The notes below the pieces were generated by a model. It was not told the DNA's origin. It made no database searches and worked only from the letters and a program-made list of their open reading frames with translations. This document shows, piece after piece, positions 35,116-45,085 of a DNA stretch of 64,000 nucleotides. Source of the DNA: CAVUAT01 sp963739545 (GTDB lineage Bacteria > Actinomycetota > Thermoleophilia > Solirubrobacterales > 70-9); NCBI GenBank assembly GCA_963739545.1, contig CAVUAT010000014.1:1523869-1587868 (forward strand), given 5' to 3'. Made by a program: the position numbers and the translations under genes. How positions within the stretch are numbered: position 1 is the first letter of the stretch; every line of letters begins with the position of its first letter.

Positions 35116-36408
35116 CTAGGCGGCTGCTCGGGCGCGAGCGTCGCGCTCGCCGAGGAGCTCGCCGAGCCGGCGCTCGAGCGCCACCGACACCGCGGCGCGA
35201 ATGGGGCCCTGGTCGAGGCGCTCGACGAGCGCCTCGAGGAATCCCTCGATCACCAGGCTCTTGGCGTCGGCCGTCGTAAGGCCGTGCGAGCGCAGATAGT
35301 GGAGCTGCTCGGCGTCGATCTGGGCGACCGCGGCTGCGTGAGTGCAGCGCACGTCGTCGGCCTCGATCTCGAGGCCCGGGATCGCGTCGGCGTGAGCTGC
35401 CTTCGAGAGCAGGAGGTTCCTGCTCTCCTGGAACGCGTCGGTCTGCTGGGCGCCCTTGTCGACGCGGATCATGCCGCGCCATACGGCGGTCGCCTCGTCG
35501 TCGAGTACGCCGCGGAACGCGAGGTCGGAGAAGGTGTTGTGCGCCGCGTGCTCCTGGCGCGTGTCGAAATCGAGGTGCTGGGTGCCGCCGCCGGCGTATG
35601 CGCCGGTCACCTTGGCGCTCGAGCCGGGGCCGGTCAGCCGCGTCTCCATGCGCACCTTTCCGTGCGCCGAGCCGAAGCCGAGCGCGACCCAGTCGAGCGT
35701 GGCGTCGCGCTCGATCTCGGCCTTCTGCGAGGCGAAGACCCAGCTGTTGGAGCCGAGGCCCTGCGCCGTCACGTAGTGCAGGGTGGCGGCGGGGCCGACG
35801 AAGATCTCGGTCACGGTGTTGAACAGGCCGCGGCGCTCGGGGTCGGTTGCGAGCCACTGCTCCCAGACCTCGGCCTCGGCTCCCTCCTCGAGGATGATCA
35901 GCGTGCGAAACCCGATCGCGGCGCCGTCGGTGTCGTGGACGGCGGCGATCTGCGCGGGGTCGGAGAGGCGCTTGCCCTTGGGGACGTAGATGAACGCGCC
36001 GCCCTTCCAGGCGGCGTCGTTGCGCGCGACGAAGGGGTCGTCGGGGGCGGCCAGCGACCCGAGCTTCTCGGCCACGAGCGCGGGATAGAGGTCGGCGGCG
36101 GCGGCGAGGGTGGTGACGACAGGTTCGATGGGCGTCTCGGTCGCCGCGGGGGCGGAGGACACCGGGTCGCTCGTCGGCGTGCCGTCGACCTGCACGACGC
36201 GCTCTCCCGACTCGGGCGGGTTGAGGATGGCGTCGGCGCGCGAGCGCGCGTCGAGGTCGACCGACCCGTTGGGAGTCACGAAATCCTCCTCGGCGAGGCC
36301 GGCGAGGTCGGTGAACTCCCAGCCCGGGGTCTTGGTCGAGGGCAGGCCGAGCTCAGCGACCTGCGAGGCGCTGGCCTTGCGCCTTGCAACAAGCCATTCG
36401 GGCTCCAC
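35116..36408 (-). CDS. sufD: SufD, Fe-S assembly scaffold subunit
   Basis: A 430-residue protein with the SufBD beta-helix core: FIYVPKGKRL, IGFRTLIILEEGAEAEV, LHYVTAQGLGSNSWVFASQKAEI, ADDVRCTHAAAVAQIDAEQLHYLRSHGL and a C-terminal helix pair. It pairs with SufB and SufC to build Fe-S clusters in the cytoplasm. The start is GTG 36408, 18 bases after the sufB stop. An unrelated run in the first 100 residues is variable, as usual for SufD. Confidence 0.92.
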   Translation of the reverse strand: MEPEWLVARRKASASQVAELGLPSTKTPGWEFTDLAGLAEEDFVTPNGSVDLDARSRADAILNPPESGERVVQVDGTPTSDPVSSAPAATETPIEPVVTTLAAAADLYPALVAEKLGSLAAPDDPFVARNDAAWKGGAFIYVPKGKRLSDPAQIAAVHDTDGAAIGFRTLIILEEGAEAEVWEQWLATDPERRGLFNTVTEIFVGPAATLHYVTAQGLGSNSWVFASQKAEIERDATLDWVALGFGSAHGKVRMETRLTGPGSSAKVTGAYAGGGTQHLDFDTRQEHAAHNTFSDLAFRGVLDDEATAVWRGMIRVDKGAQQTDAFQESRNLLLSKAAHADAIPGLEIEADDVRCTHAAAVAQIDAEQLHYLRSHGLTTADAKSLVIEGFLEALVERLDQGPIRAAVSVALERRLGELLGERDARARAAA

Positions 36409-36426
36409 TACGCGGTCCTGGGCGGG

Positions 36427-37893
36427 CTAACCAATGCTGCCTTCCATCTGCAGCTCGATCAGCCGGTTCATCTCGACCGCGTACTCCATCGGGAGCTCCT
36501 TGGTGATCGGCTCGATGAAGCCGTTGACGATCATCTTCGACGCCTCTTCCTCGTCCAGCCCGTGGGACTGGAGGTAGAAGACCTGCTCGTCGCCGATCTT
36601 CGACACGGTGGCCTCGTGGCCGACGTCGACGTCGTCCTCGCCGATGCGGATCGTGGGGTAGGTGTCGGACCGCGAGTCCTCGTCGAGCAGCAGGGCGTCG
36701 CAGACGACCTTCGACTTGGACCCGGTGGCGCCCTTCGCTATCTCGAGGAGCCCTCGGTACGTGGCACGGCCGGCGTCCTTGGAGATCGACTTGGAGAAGA
36801 TCGACGAGGTCGTCTTCGGTGCGGCGTGGATGATCTTGCCGCCGGCGTCCTGGTGCTGGCCAGCCCCCGCGAACGCGATAGAGAGGATCTCGCCGTGGGC
36901 ACGCTCGCCGAGCAGGTAGATGCTCGGGTACTTCATCGTCAGCTTCGAGCCGAGGTTGCAGTCGACCCACTCCATCGTCGCGTCCTCGTGGGCGACGGCA
37001 CGCTTCGTCACCAGATTGAAAACGTTCTGGGACCAGTTCTGGACCGTCGTGTAGCGGACCCTCGCGCTCTTCTTGGCGACGATCTCGACGACCGCGGAGT
37101 GCAGCGAGTCCGACGAGTACGTCGGGGCGGTGCAGCCCTCGATGTAGTGGACGTCGGCGCCCTCCTCGGCGATGATCAGCGTCCGCTCGAACTGGCCCAT
37201 GTTCTCGGTGTTGATGCGGAAGTAGGCCTGCAGCGGCATCTCGACCTTGACGCCGGCGGGGACGTAGACGAACGAGCCGCCCGACCAGACCGCGGAGTTG
37301 AGCGCCGCGAGCTTGTTGTCGTTCGGCGGGATGATCGTCGCCCAGTACTCGCGCACGAGGTCCTCGTGCTCGCGCAGGGCGGTGTCCATGTCGGTGAAGA
37401 TCACGCCCTGGGCCTCGAGCTTCTCGTTGACCTGGTGGTAGACGACCTCGGACTCGTACTGGGCACCGACGCCGGCCAGGAACTTGCGCTCGGCCTCGGG
37501 GATGCCGAGGCGGTCGAAGGTGTTCTTGATGTCCTCGGGGACCTCTGACCAGTCGCGGCTGTTCTTCTCCGACGCGCGGACGAAGTAGTGAATGTCGTTC
37601 CAGTCGATCTGGTTCAGGTTGCCGCCCCACTGCGGGGTCGGGCGCGAGACGAAGTGGTCGTAGGCCTTGAGGCGGAACTCGCGCATCCACGCGGGCTCGT
37701 TCTTGTAGTCCGAGATGCTCTCGACGACCTCGCGGCTGAGGCCCTTGGGGGCCTTGTACGCGTAGCCCTCCTCGGAGTCGTGGAAGCCGAACTTCTCCTT
37801 GTAGTCCGCGTTGATGCCGGTGAGGGATGCTTCCTCGTCGGTGAGCTCCTTGGCGGAGGCGGGAAGTGTTGCGGTATCGGGGGGCTTGTTCAC
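36427..37893 (-). CDS. sufB: SufB, Fe-S assembly scaffold
   Basis: A 488-residue protein covering the whole SufB family: GFHDSEEGYAYKAPKGLS, WGGNLNQIDWNDIHYF, SFVYVPAGVKVEMPLQAYFRIN, YIEGCTAP, LGERAHGEILSIAFAGAGQHQD, and VDVGHEATVSKIGDEQVFYLQSHGL. It provides the main cluster-assembly surface of SufBCD. The GTG at 37893 overlaps the Rieske gene stop by four bases and has GGAGGT upstream. Confidence 0.95.
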   Translation of the reverse strand: MNKPPDTATLPASAKELTDEEASLTGINADYKEKFGFHDSEEGYAYKAPKGLSREVVESISDYKNEPAWMREFRLKAYDHFVSRPTPQWGGNLNQIDWNDIHYFVRASEKNSRDWSEVPEDIKNTFDRLGIPEAERKFLAGVGAQYESEVVYHQVNEKLEAQGVIFTDMDTALREHEDLVREYWATIIPPNDNKLAALNSAVWSGGSFVYVPAGVKVEMPLQAYFRINTENMGQFERTLIIAEEGADVHYIEGCTAPTYSSDSLHSAVVEIVAKKSARVRYTTVQNWSQNVFNLVTKRAVAHEDATMEWVDCNLGSKLTMKYPSIYLLGERAHGEILSIAFAGAGQHQDAGGKIIHAAPKTTSSIFSKSISKDAGRATYRGLLEIAKGATGSKSKVVCDALLLDEDSRSDTYPTIRIGEDDVDVGHEATVSKIGDEQVFYLQSHGLDEEEASKMIVNGFIEPITKELPMEYAVEMNRLIELQMEGSIG

Positions 37894-38219
37894 GAGACCT
37901 CCAGCTTGATGGTGTCGTCCTCGATCGTCACGGGGTAGGTGCGCACGGGTTGATAGGCGGGCAAGGTCCTGGGACGACCGGACGTGAGGTCGAACAGGGA
38001 CCCGTGTCGTGGGCACTCAACGGTACAGGCCGAGGGATCGAACTCCCCCTCAGCGAGCGGTCCTTCATCGTGTGAGCAGCGATCTTCTATGGCATACAGC
38101 GAGCCGCCGCAGTTGAAGACGCCGATCTTGGCGCCCGCGGCCTCGACGATCTTCATCTCCCCCTCGGCCAGGTCGGCCGCGGAGCAGACGTCCATCTTCT
38201 CGCTTGTGCTTTCTGTCAT
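37890..38219 (-). CDS. Rieske [2Fe-2S] ferredoxin-like protein
   Basis: A 109-residue Rieske domain with all four ligands: C48-x-H50 (RCSHDEG) and C69-xx-H72 (CPRHGSLF). It is of the non-heme-oxygenase ferredoxin type. Here it is the first gene of the sufB-sufD block and overlaps sufB by four bases. A role as electron donor in cluster assembly, or as a client, fits this position. Confidence 0.88.
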   Translation of the reverse strand: MTESTSEKMDVCSAADLAEGEMKIVEAAGAKIGVFNCGGSLYAIEDRCSHDEGPLAEGEFDPSACTVECPRHGSLFDLTSGRPRTLPAYQPVRTYPVTIEDDTIKLEVS

Positions 38220-38266
38220 AGATTCCCTACTCGGATAGTCGGATTTTAGCGACTCAGGCCGACGGT

Positions 38267-40645
38267 TCAGGTTATGCCCGCTGCGGCGTACTCGGCAAGC
38301 GCCATCACCGTCAGCTGCGGGTTGACCGTGGTCGCGCTGGGAAAGACGCTGGCGTCGCAGACGTACACGTTGTCCAGCCCGTGCACCTTGAAGCGCTCGT
38401 CGACCACGCCCTTGTCGGGGTCGCGGCTGACCGCGTTGCCGCCCATCGGGTGCGAGGTGTGCAGGGCGATGTCGGTGTTGTCGCGCACGACCTGGTCGAT
38501 CCCGTCGAGCTCGGCGTTCGAGCGGTAGGAGAGCGAGCGGAACGTCATGGGCATGACGCGGGTCGCGCCGCTCGCGAAATGGATGCGGCCCGCGAGCTTC
38601 GTCCCCTTCAGCATCAGCTGCAGGTCGGCTTCGGTGGGGACGTAGTCGAGCTTCATGCCGCGGCCGCGGAACCCCGGCTTCACGCGGCCGTTGCTCTGCG
38701 AGCCCACGACCACCCCGATGCAGCTCAGGTGGGTGTAGCGCCGCATGTTCTCGTAGTGGTCCGAGAACCAGCCCGGCATCAGCAGAGCCTGCGTCCCCAC
38801 GGGGTTGAACCAGGACTCGAAGATCAGCTCGTCGTCTCCGGGCGGCCGGTAGTGGTGGGTGATCTGGAGGCCGTCATAGGAGTTGAGCGGCTTGGGAAAG
38901 TCGGCGGTGAGGGGCGCCCCGACGTTGAACGAGAGCCCGGTGCCGGCGCGCTTGCCGCCGAGCCCACTGCGCTGGAGGAGGAGGCTCGATGCGATCGCCC
39001 CGCCCGAGACGACGACGGTCTCGGCGCTCACCCGGAGCCTGCGGCCGTCGGTCAGGCGGCAATCGACCTCGGTCGCGCGCCCGTTGCGGGTGCGGATCCG
39101 CTCGGCCAGGCACTCGCTGAAGATCCGCACGCCGTCGCCGAAGCTGGCCTGCGCCCTGGGGAGGACGTTGTCGAGGGCCGAGAGCTTGGCGCCGAAGGCG
39201 CAGCCGATGTTGCAGTAGCCCGATCCGAGGCAGTCCTTGATGTTGGCGTCCACGACGCCGCCCTCACCCTCTAGGTGGAGGATCTCGATCCCCTCGGCCA
39301 TCTTCGAACCCCCGGCCTGCAGTGGGGCATCCTCCTGGGTGCGCACCGGCAACCAGCTGCTGATCTTCTCGAGCGATCCCCAGAAGCGATCCTCATCGAT
39401 CCCGGCGTCGAGGCCGTCGGGGTCGTTCCAGCGCTTCAATGTCCCGGCGGGAAGCGGGAGGCAGACGGCGTTGTTGATCACGGTGCTGCCCCCGACGCAC
39501 TTGCCCTGCATCACCTGGAAGCGGGTGTCGGTGGACATCTGCAGGCCGCCGTCGGCGTACAGGGCCGAGAACTGAACACGCTCGTCCTCGGTGAACTCGC
39601 GCGGGTCGACGTGCCTGCCGCCCTCGAGCAGGACGACCTCGCGGCCGCGTTCCGCAAGCCGCTGGGCCAGGACCGAGCCCGCGGCGCCGCTGCCGATGAT
39701 GGCGACGTCCGCAGTGACGCGCTCGCCGTCGACCTCGCGGGGGGAGGTGACCCGCAGCGACGGGCGCTTGGCCGGGAGCTTGTGGATCTTCTCCTCGTAG
39801 CCCGGGCGCTTCGAGAACGGCACGTAGCCGACGGCCTCTGCCGTGCGCGGGTCGGCGTAGTAGCCGATGATCGCCAGGTTCTGCGTCGAGCAGAGCATCG
39901 ATTGGACGGGCCGCCTCAGGAAGCCGGGCAGCCTGCGCTCGACCACGTCCCGTATGAAGCAGCGTTCGATGAATTCGAGGCGGCGCTCGGGCGAGAGCAG
40001 CGCGAACGGCGGGCGCAGGCGCAGCAGCGGATACACCGTGAGGGCCGAGAGCACGAGCTTCGACTTCCACTTGTCCTTGGCCGTGAACGAGTAGAGGTAG
40101 TCGTCGATGCCCGCGGCCACCTGCTCCGGGGTGAGCACCTCGTCGTCGCCGATCACCAGCACCTCCGCCATCGCCATGGCGGTCCGATGCTGGTGGGGCG
40201 CCAGGTACCGCAACCTGTAGCGCGAGCGAGTCGCGGAGCTGTACAGCAGGGCGAGCAGCGCGATCACGCCGCTCGCCAACGCTGCCCAGACGAGCAGGAG
40301 GGTCTCGGGCGAGAGGCCGATCCCGAGATCGCCCATCGTGGCCTCGACGCTGCCCGTATTGCCGATCGCGAGCGCGAACAGGAGGCCTCCGACGATCAGC
40401 ACGTGCCCGCCGATCACCACCTGCCCGGCCCAGCCATTCCGCCGCACGTCGCCGGCGGCGATGAAACAGAGCGCCGCGAAGGTCCCGTCCTTCGCGACCG
40501 AGTTCGCCACGAACGGGAACTCGATCTTCTCGTCCAACACCGCCTGGACGATGTAGCTGGCCGCCAGCGCCACGAACAGCAGCGAGAACAGGCGAAGCAC
40601 GAGCTCCAGGCGCCGCTCCTGTGGTGTCAGCTCACTGCTCGGCAA
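38267..40645 (-). CDS. Membrane-anchored GMC-family oxidoreductase
   Basis: A ~792-residue protein. Four hydrophobic helices fill roughly residues 15-140, then a ~150-residue connector, then a GMC flavoenzyme. The FAD motif is IIGSGAAGSVLAQ (~317). KCVGGSTVINNAVC, HTSHPMGGNAV (~733) and the closing VNPQLTVMALAEY follow. CLGSGYCNIGC supplies four Cys in the middle. Relatives oxidise alcohols or sterols. The start is uncertain: TTG 40645 lies inside the upstream gene, while GTG 40600 would remove some of the lead-in to helix 1. Confidence 0.8.
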   Translation of the reverse strand: MPSSELTPQERRLELVLRLFSLLFVALAASYIVQAVLDEKIEFPFVANSVAKDGTFAALCFIAAGDVRRNGWAGQVVIGGHVLIVGGLLFALAIGNTGSVEATMGDLGIGLSPETLLLVWAALASGVIALLALLYSSATRSRYRLRYLAPHQHRTAMAMAEVLVIGDDEVLTPEQVAAGIDDYLYSFTAKDKWKSKLVLSALTVYPLLRLRPPFALLSPERRLEFIERCFIRDVVERRLPGFLRRPVQSMLCSTQNLAIIGYYADPRTAEAVGYVPFSKRPGYEEKIHKLPAKRPSLRVTSPREVDGERVTADVAIIGSGAAGSVLAQRLAERGREVVLLEGGRHVDPREFTEDERVQFSALYADGGLQMSTDTRFQVMQGKCVGGSTVINNAVCLPLPAGTLKRWNDPDGLDAGIDEDRFWGSLEKISSWLPVRTQEDAPLQAGGSKMAEGIEILHLEGEGGVVDANIKDCLGSGYCNIGCAFGAKLSALDNVLPRAQASFGDGVRIFSECLAERIRTRNGRATEVDCRLTDGRRLRVSAETVVVSGGAIASSLLLQRSGLGGKRAGTGLSFNVGAPLTADFPKPLNSYDGLQITHHYRPPGDDELIFESWFNPVGTQALLMPGWFSDHYENMRRYTHLSCIGVVVGSQSNGRVKPGFRGRGMKLDYVPTEADLQLMLKGTKLAGRIHFASGATRVMPMTFRSLSYRSNAELDGIDQVVRDNTDIALHTSHPMGGNAVSRDPDKGVVDERFKVHGLDNVYVCDASVFPSATTVNPQLTVMALAEYAAAGIT

Positions 40646-41042
40646 GCTCCTCAAAGCCGATCTCCCGCAGCGCCCTCGCGAGGTCGTAGTGCTCCCGGAC
40701 CCGAACGCACTTATCCCCCTCGAAGCTGAAGACCTGCACGACCTCGTCTGAGACCTCGAGGCCACTGTGTTCGCCCTTGCCGGTGCGGCGGGCGATCACC
40801 GCGACGTGGTCGCCCGCGTCGATCGTGCGCTCGACTTCGAAGCCCAGGTTGCCGACCGAGGCGCGCCACTGCGCCCAGAACTCCTCGACTCCCTTGTGTC
40901 CTCGGTAGGTGCCGCGGTCGAGGTCCTCGGGCGGGGTGATCCACTCGACGTCCTCGGACATGTGCTCGAGGACCCAGTTGCGGTCACCCCGGTTCCAGGC
41001 CTCGTAGCCATCCTCGACCAGTTTCATACGCTCAGCGGACAT
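40632..41042 (-). CDS. SnoaL-like / NTF2-fold protein
   Basis: A 136-residue protein with the SnoaL-like pattern: RMKLVEDGYEAWNRGDRNWVLEHMSEDVEW, YRGHKGVEEFWAQW and FSFEGDKCVRVREHYD. Members are small-molecule isomerases, cyclases or binding proteins. It overlaps the start of the GMC gene, so the two are probably cotranslated and may act on related compounds. Confidence 0.75.
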   Translation of the reverse strand: MSAERMKLVEDGYEAWNRGDRNWVLEHMSEDVEWITPPEDLDRGTYRGHKGVEEFWAQWRASVGNLGFEVERTIDAGDHVAVIARRTGKGEHSGLEVSDEVVQVFSFEGDKCVRVREHYDLARALREIGFEELAEQ

Positions 41043-41109
41043 TCCCCTTTAGTCAGTATGCACCGACCGAGTCCGTCACGCAGGCGCGCCTTTGCCTGAA
41101 GCCGGCCTC

Positions 41110-41845
41110 TCAGCGCCCGCCCACCAGCTGGAAAGGGAGGAGCGGGCGAAGGGGAGCAACGCGCTCGATCGCACGCTCGTAGCCGGCGGCGCGGGGCCGG
41201 TCGGCGATGAATGGAGGGAAGAAGCCGAAGCGCTCCAGGCGCTCGCGCTCCAGCCCGGCGGCGCGAAGCGAGCCGAGCAGCGGGCCGCGGCGCATCCCCA
41301 GCATCCCCTTGTCGCCCTCGAACGTCATCTCGGGGGTGATCGCCATCTGCACGTAGTAGAGGGGGTTGAACGGGTTCGGCTCCAGAAACGCGAGCTCGCC
41401 GCCCTCTCGCAGCAGCGAGGCCATCGAGGCGAGGCAGGCGGGGACGTCGTGCATGTGGTGAAGCGCGAAGAAGCCGATCACGGCGTCGAAGCCCGTCCGA
41501 GCGAGGCGGCGAGCGAGGCGGGAGGGTCGAGGACGTCGCCCTCGTGCAGCTCGATCGGCCGTCCCCCGCGAGGCGTCGAGCAGCGCCAGCATCGCAGGGG
41601 CCAGCTCGATGCACCTCGACGCGGAACCCGCGGTCGGCGAGCGGCAGCGTGTAGCGCCCCTGGCCGGGGCCCACCTCGAGCACGCGCATCCCGGGTTCGA
41701 GACCGGCGAAGCGCACGAGCTCGTCGACGTGGCGCTCCAGGTAGCGCGAGTGCCGGGGCGCCATGCCCGAGCTTGCCGCGCGAGTAGTAGGAGCGCTGAG
41801 CGTCGTTGTGGCGCTCGATCTCGGGCGAGTCGTCCGGCTCTGTGG
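41110..41845 (-). pseudogene. SAM-dependent methyltransferase, split by frameshifts
   Basis: Read across three frames, this is a class I methyltransferase of ~245 residues. One frame gives YLERHVDELVRFAGLEPG and VLEVGPGQGRYTLPL (motif I). A second gives IELAPAMLALLDAS and DAVIGFFALHHMHDVPACL with EGGELAFLEPNPFNPLYYVQ. A third gives IELHEGDVLDPPASLA. At least three single-base shifts (41.5-41.8 kb) separate them. Family-like content continues to the natural end, and no in-frame stop was seen between the parts. That suggests read or assembly indels or a young pseudogene. The 5' boundary is approximate. Confidence 0.6.
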
Positions 41846-42520
41846 GCGCGCCCGGAGGCCTCGATGCCAGCGCCCAGCGCAGCCCCCGCAGCGCTGAGCG
41901 AACCCTCGCGGCCGTCGAGTACGAGCTGCCGCGCGACGCCGCGCGGGCGACGGGTACGGATTCGGTGCGCACCCCGGCGCGGCCGATCATCGCGACCACG
42001 AACGGCGGCGGGCCCTCGAGCGCGAGCACGCGCTCGATCGTGGTCCGGTTGGCCGCGAAGAACATGCCGGCATCGGGGGGAAGGCCGGTGCCGGCCGCCA
42101 GGGTGCGCTTGAAGGCGCGCGAGCTCGCCAGGCGCGGCAGCGACTCGTAGCGCCCGCGCCGACCCGCGAAGACGACGTCGATCCCGCGCTGCGCGAGCCG
42201 CCCCGAGCAGCTGGGGGATCGCCTCGGGCGGGTCCTGGAGGTCGGCGTCCATGACCACGGTCCACGCCCCGCTGGCCCGGCGCAGGCCCTCCATCACCGC
42301 CTCGTGCTGGCCGACGTTGCGCTCGAGCCCGACGGCCGTGACCCGCTCGTCGCCGCCGGCCAGGCGCTCGATCACGGCGAGGGAGTCGTCGGTCGAGGCG
42401 TCGTCGACGAGCACCAGCTCGGTCCGGTAGCCGGCGGTCGCCGTCACTGACCCTGCGGTGGAGCTCGGGGAGGTCGGCGGCGTTGCCATAGACGGGGACG
42501 ACGACGCTGAGCTCGGTCAT
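41846..42520 (-). pseudogene. Family 2 glycosyltransferase, split by frameshifts
   Basis: ATG 42520 begins TELSVVVPVYGNAADLPELHRR, the start of a polyprenyl-phosphate sugar-type GT2. After a shift near 42450 a second frame gives TELVLVDDASTDDSLAVIERL, RNVGQHEAVMEGLRRA and VVMDADLQDPPEAI with the DxD-type Asp pair. After another near 42200, a third gives FFAANRTTIERVLAL. Downstream it blends into the methyltransferase without a clear stop. Its likely role was adding sugars to a lipid carrier in surface glycan synthesis. Confidence 0.6.
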
Positions 42521-43467
42521 GGCAACGCCGAGCGGTGCGTGGTGTTCGCGCGCCCGCTCCTGGTCGGGTCTGACGGTGGCGCGGATGCCCTCGGCGAGCG
42601 AGACGCTCGGGGCGCCACTCCAGCAGCGCCTCCGCCTTTGCGCGCTGAGGCGGCGAGCCCCGTCGAATCCCAGGGACGGGGCATCAGCGTCGTATGCCCG
42701 GTGCGGATCGGCAGCCCGTAGCGCTTCGGAGACGTGTGCGACGACCTGTTCGTTGGTGGCGATCTCGCCGCTCCCGAGGTTGACCGCCTCGCCGTCGGCG
42801 CCACCGCCGAGAGCGAGCACGCAGCCGCGGGCGACGTCGTCGACGTGGACCCAATCGCGACCGATGCCCGGTGGCGTCAGCGGCAGCTCATCGCCGCTGA
42901 GGGCCGCCCTGACCGCGGTCGGGATCAGGCGATCGGAGCCGGTCGCCCGGTCCGTACACGCAGAACGGGCGTAGCACCACGGTGCGCATCCCCTGCGGAT
43001 CGTCGCTCGCGAGCGCGAGAGCGCTCGCGGCGGCCTTGGCCGTCCCGTAGGGGTGGTGGGGCGCAGCGGCGCGTCCTCGGCGACGGGCGAGGGATGGTCT
43101 CCGTACTCGAGTGGGCTTCCCGAGTTGGATGAAGCGGGCGCTGCGGGCGGCGGCCGCGCCGCGGAGCAGGTGCGCGAGGGTCGAGAGATGATCGGTGGCC
43201 TGGCTTTCGGGGTCGCCGTCGTGACCCGTCCGCGCGAGGTTGACGATCGCGCTCGGCGCGAGGTCGCGGACCGCATCCACGGTGGCCGCCGCGTCGCGCA
43301 GGTCGACCGACACGGACGGCATCGGGCTTGACTTCGGCGGGCAGCTCGCTGCCGCCCGGCCGCACCAGGGCCTGCGCCTCGACGCCGGCGTCGCGCAGGC
43401 TCGCGAGCAGCCGGCGGCCGACGAACCCGGCCGCTCCCGCGACCAGCACCGGTCCGTCCGTGGACAT
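42517..43467 (-). pseudogene. NAD-dependent epimerase/dehydratase (extended SDR), split by frameshifts
   Basis: ATG 43467 begins an SDR with the GxxGxxG of VLVAGAAGFVGRRLL. Other frames carry the remaining parts: DLAPSAIVNLA, an active-site-like PYGTAKAAASALAL, TVVLRPFCVYGPGDR, then DWVHVDDVARGCVLAL and AVNLGSGEIATNEQVV, ending SLAEGIRATV. At least three shifts are needed to join them. It would have modified a nucleotide sugar, serving the adjacent glycosyltransferase. The 3' end overlaps the glycosyltransferase ATG. Confidence 0.65.
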
Positions 43468-43523
43468 CTGATTTCGAGGCTCGGCTCAACGACCCATCCC
43501 TGAAACCGACAGTATTGAAGTCG

Positions 43524-44313
43524 ATGAGCGACTTCGGCCTGTTCCTCTTCGCCACCGAGCCCTGGGTGGTGCGCGCCGCCACCGAGGGCGGAGTCGACGG
43601 CTTCGTCGTCGACTGGGAGCAGCGCGGGAAGCGCGACCGCCAGGCGGGCAGGGACACCGAGGTCAACGCCGACACAGCCGAGGACCTCGACCGGGTGCGA
43701 GCCGCGACGACGGCGCCGGTGCTCTGCAGGGTCAACGGCTTCGGTCCCGGCACGCCAGAGGAGGTCGAGGCCGCGATCTCCGGCGGCGCCGACGAGATCC
43801 TGCTGCCGATGGTCACCGGCGCCGACGAGGTGCAGGCGGTGATCGAAGCGGTGGACGGGCGCTGCGGCGTCGGCATCCTCGTCGAGACTGTGGCGGCGGT
43901 CGAGGCCGTCGAGGAGCTCGCGCATGCTGCCGCTCTCGCGCGTGTACGTGGGGCTCAACGACCTCTCGATCGACCGCGGCACCGGCGAGCCTGTTCGACG
44001 CGATCGCCGACGGGACGGTGGAGAGCGTCGTCTCGGCGTTCGATGTGCCCTTCGGCTTCGGGGGGCTCACCGAGCCCGAGTCTCGGAGACCCGGTCCCGT
44101 GCCGCCTGCTGATCGCGGAGATGGCGCGCCTTGGCTCGACCTTCAGCTTCCTGCGACGCAGCTACCGCCGCGATGTCCCCTTGGAGAGCCAGGGACCCGC
44201 GGTGGACCGGATCAGGGCGGCGCTCGGCCGCGCCGCGCGGCGAGACCCCGCGGCGGGTTGCCGCGGATTCGGCCGAGCTGCGCGAATCGATCGGACCGCT
44301 CGTAGCCGGATGA
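43524..44313 (+). pseudogene. HpcH/HpaI-type aldolase/citrate lyase, split by frameshifts
   Basis: ATG 43524 starts SDFGLFLFATEPWVVRAATEGGVDGFVVDWEQRG, then VLCRVNGFG, ADEILLPMVTGADEV and GVGILVETVAAVEAV: the barrel with its conserved Arg, Glu and Asp positions. After ~43930 the sequence continues in other frames (LSRVYVGLNDLSIDRG, FDAIADGTVESVV, GDPVPCRLLIAEMARLGSTFSFLRRSY) to the natural stop at 44311-44313. It would cleave or form C-C bonds in 2-keto-3-deoxy or CoA-type acids. Its place between glycan genes suggests a surface-sugar link. Confidence 0.65.
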
Positions 44314-45085
44314 GCGCCCGAGCGCCGGGGGCAAGGTCCTGGCTTGCGGCCGGCGTGGCGCTGACAGCGGTCCTCTGGCTCGCCGACATGGCGGCCGGGA
44401 TCGGCACGGGCGACGAGGCGTGGTGGGTGCAGATCGCCGGCAGGCTGGAGGATGGCGATGCTCCGTATGAGGACTTCTTCCTCGGGGTGCTGCCGCTGCC
44501 GCTCTACGTCACCTCGGCCGCCACCTCGGTGCTGGGCCTCGAACTCTGGGTCGCGAAGCTCCTGATCGACGCCTGCATCGCGGCTACCGCTCTGCTGGCC
44601 GCCCGCACGGCTCTGGCCGCGGGCGTGCCTTCTCGTGGGCGCGATCTTCGTCGGTGGGGCGTCCCTCGCGTTCGTCGTCCTCCCGACGGTCACGCTGTAC
44701 TCGCCGCTGTCCTACTTCTTCCTGCTCGCCTGCCTCGCTCTGGTGCTCGCGTGGCGTCGAGCGGCGTCGGCGGTGCCGGCGAACGTCGCACCGACCTGTT
44801 GCTTGCTGTCGGCGGGCGACGCTGGCGGGAGCCTCGCTCGCCGGTAAGCAGACGGTGGGCGCGGCGGCACTTATCGCCTTGCTCGCCTCGGTGCTCATCT
44901 ACTCCCACCGGCATCCGGCGCTTGCGGATGCGCATTCGCGACGCAGGAGTAGCGCTCGCAGGGGCGGCGCTGATAGTCGCCGCAGCGCTTGCGCCGGTGG
45001 CGCTCGCGGGGGACCTCGACGCCTTCCGCGAGCAGGCGCTCGACAAGGGAAACCTGGTCCCGGCGCCCGCGACGCCGGGTGATGT
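44310..45085 (+). pseudogene. Polytopic glycosyltransferase-like membrane protein, truncated and frameshifted
   Basis: The ATG overlaps the aldolase stop (ATGA). The start reads WLAAGVALTAVLWLADMAAGIGTGDEAWWVQIAGRLEDGDAPYEDFFLG, the D/E-rich first loop typical of GT39/GT83-like proteins. More helices follow in other frames (SLAFVVLPTVTLYSPLSYFFLLACLALVL, VALAGAALIVAAALAPVALAGDL). Similarity stops at ~45080 after LVPAPATPG, about half the usual length. Beyond that the plus strand is only the complement of the next gene. Confidence 0.55.

Noticed and set aside
35284..37548. 754-codon plus-strand frame opposite sufD and sufB
   Set aside because: Covers two certain genes in antisense and has no recognisable domain.
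39275..40729. 484-codon plus-strand frame opposite the GMC gene
   Set aside because: Antisense shadow without motifs.
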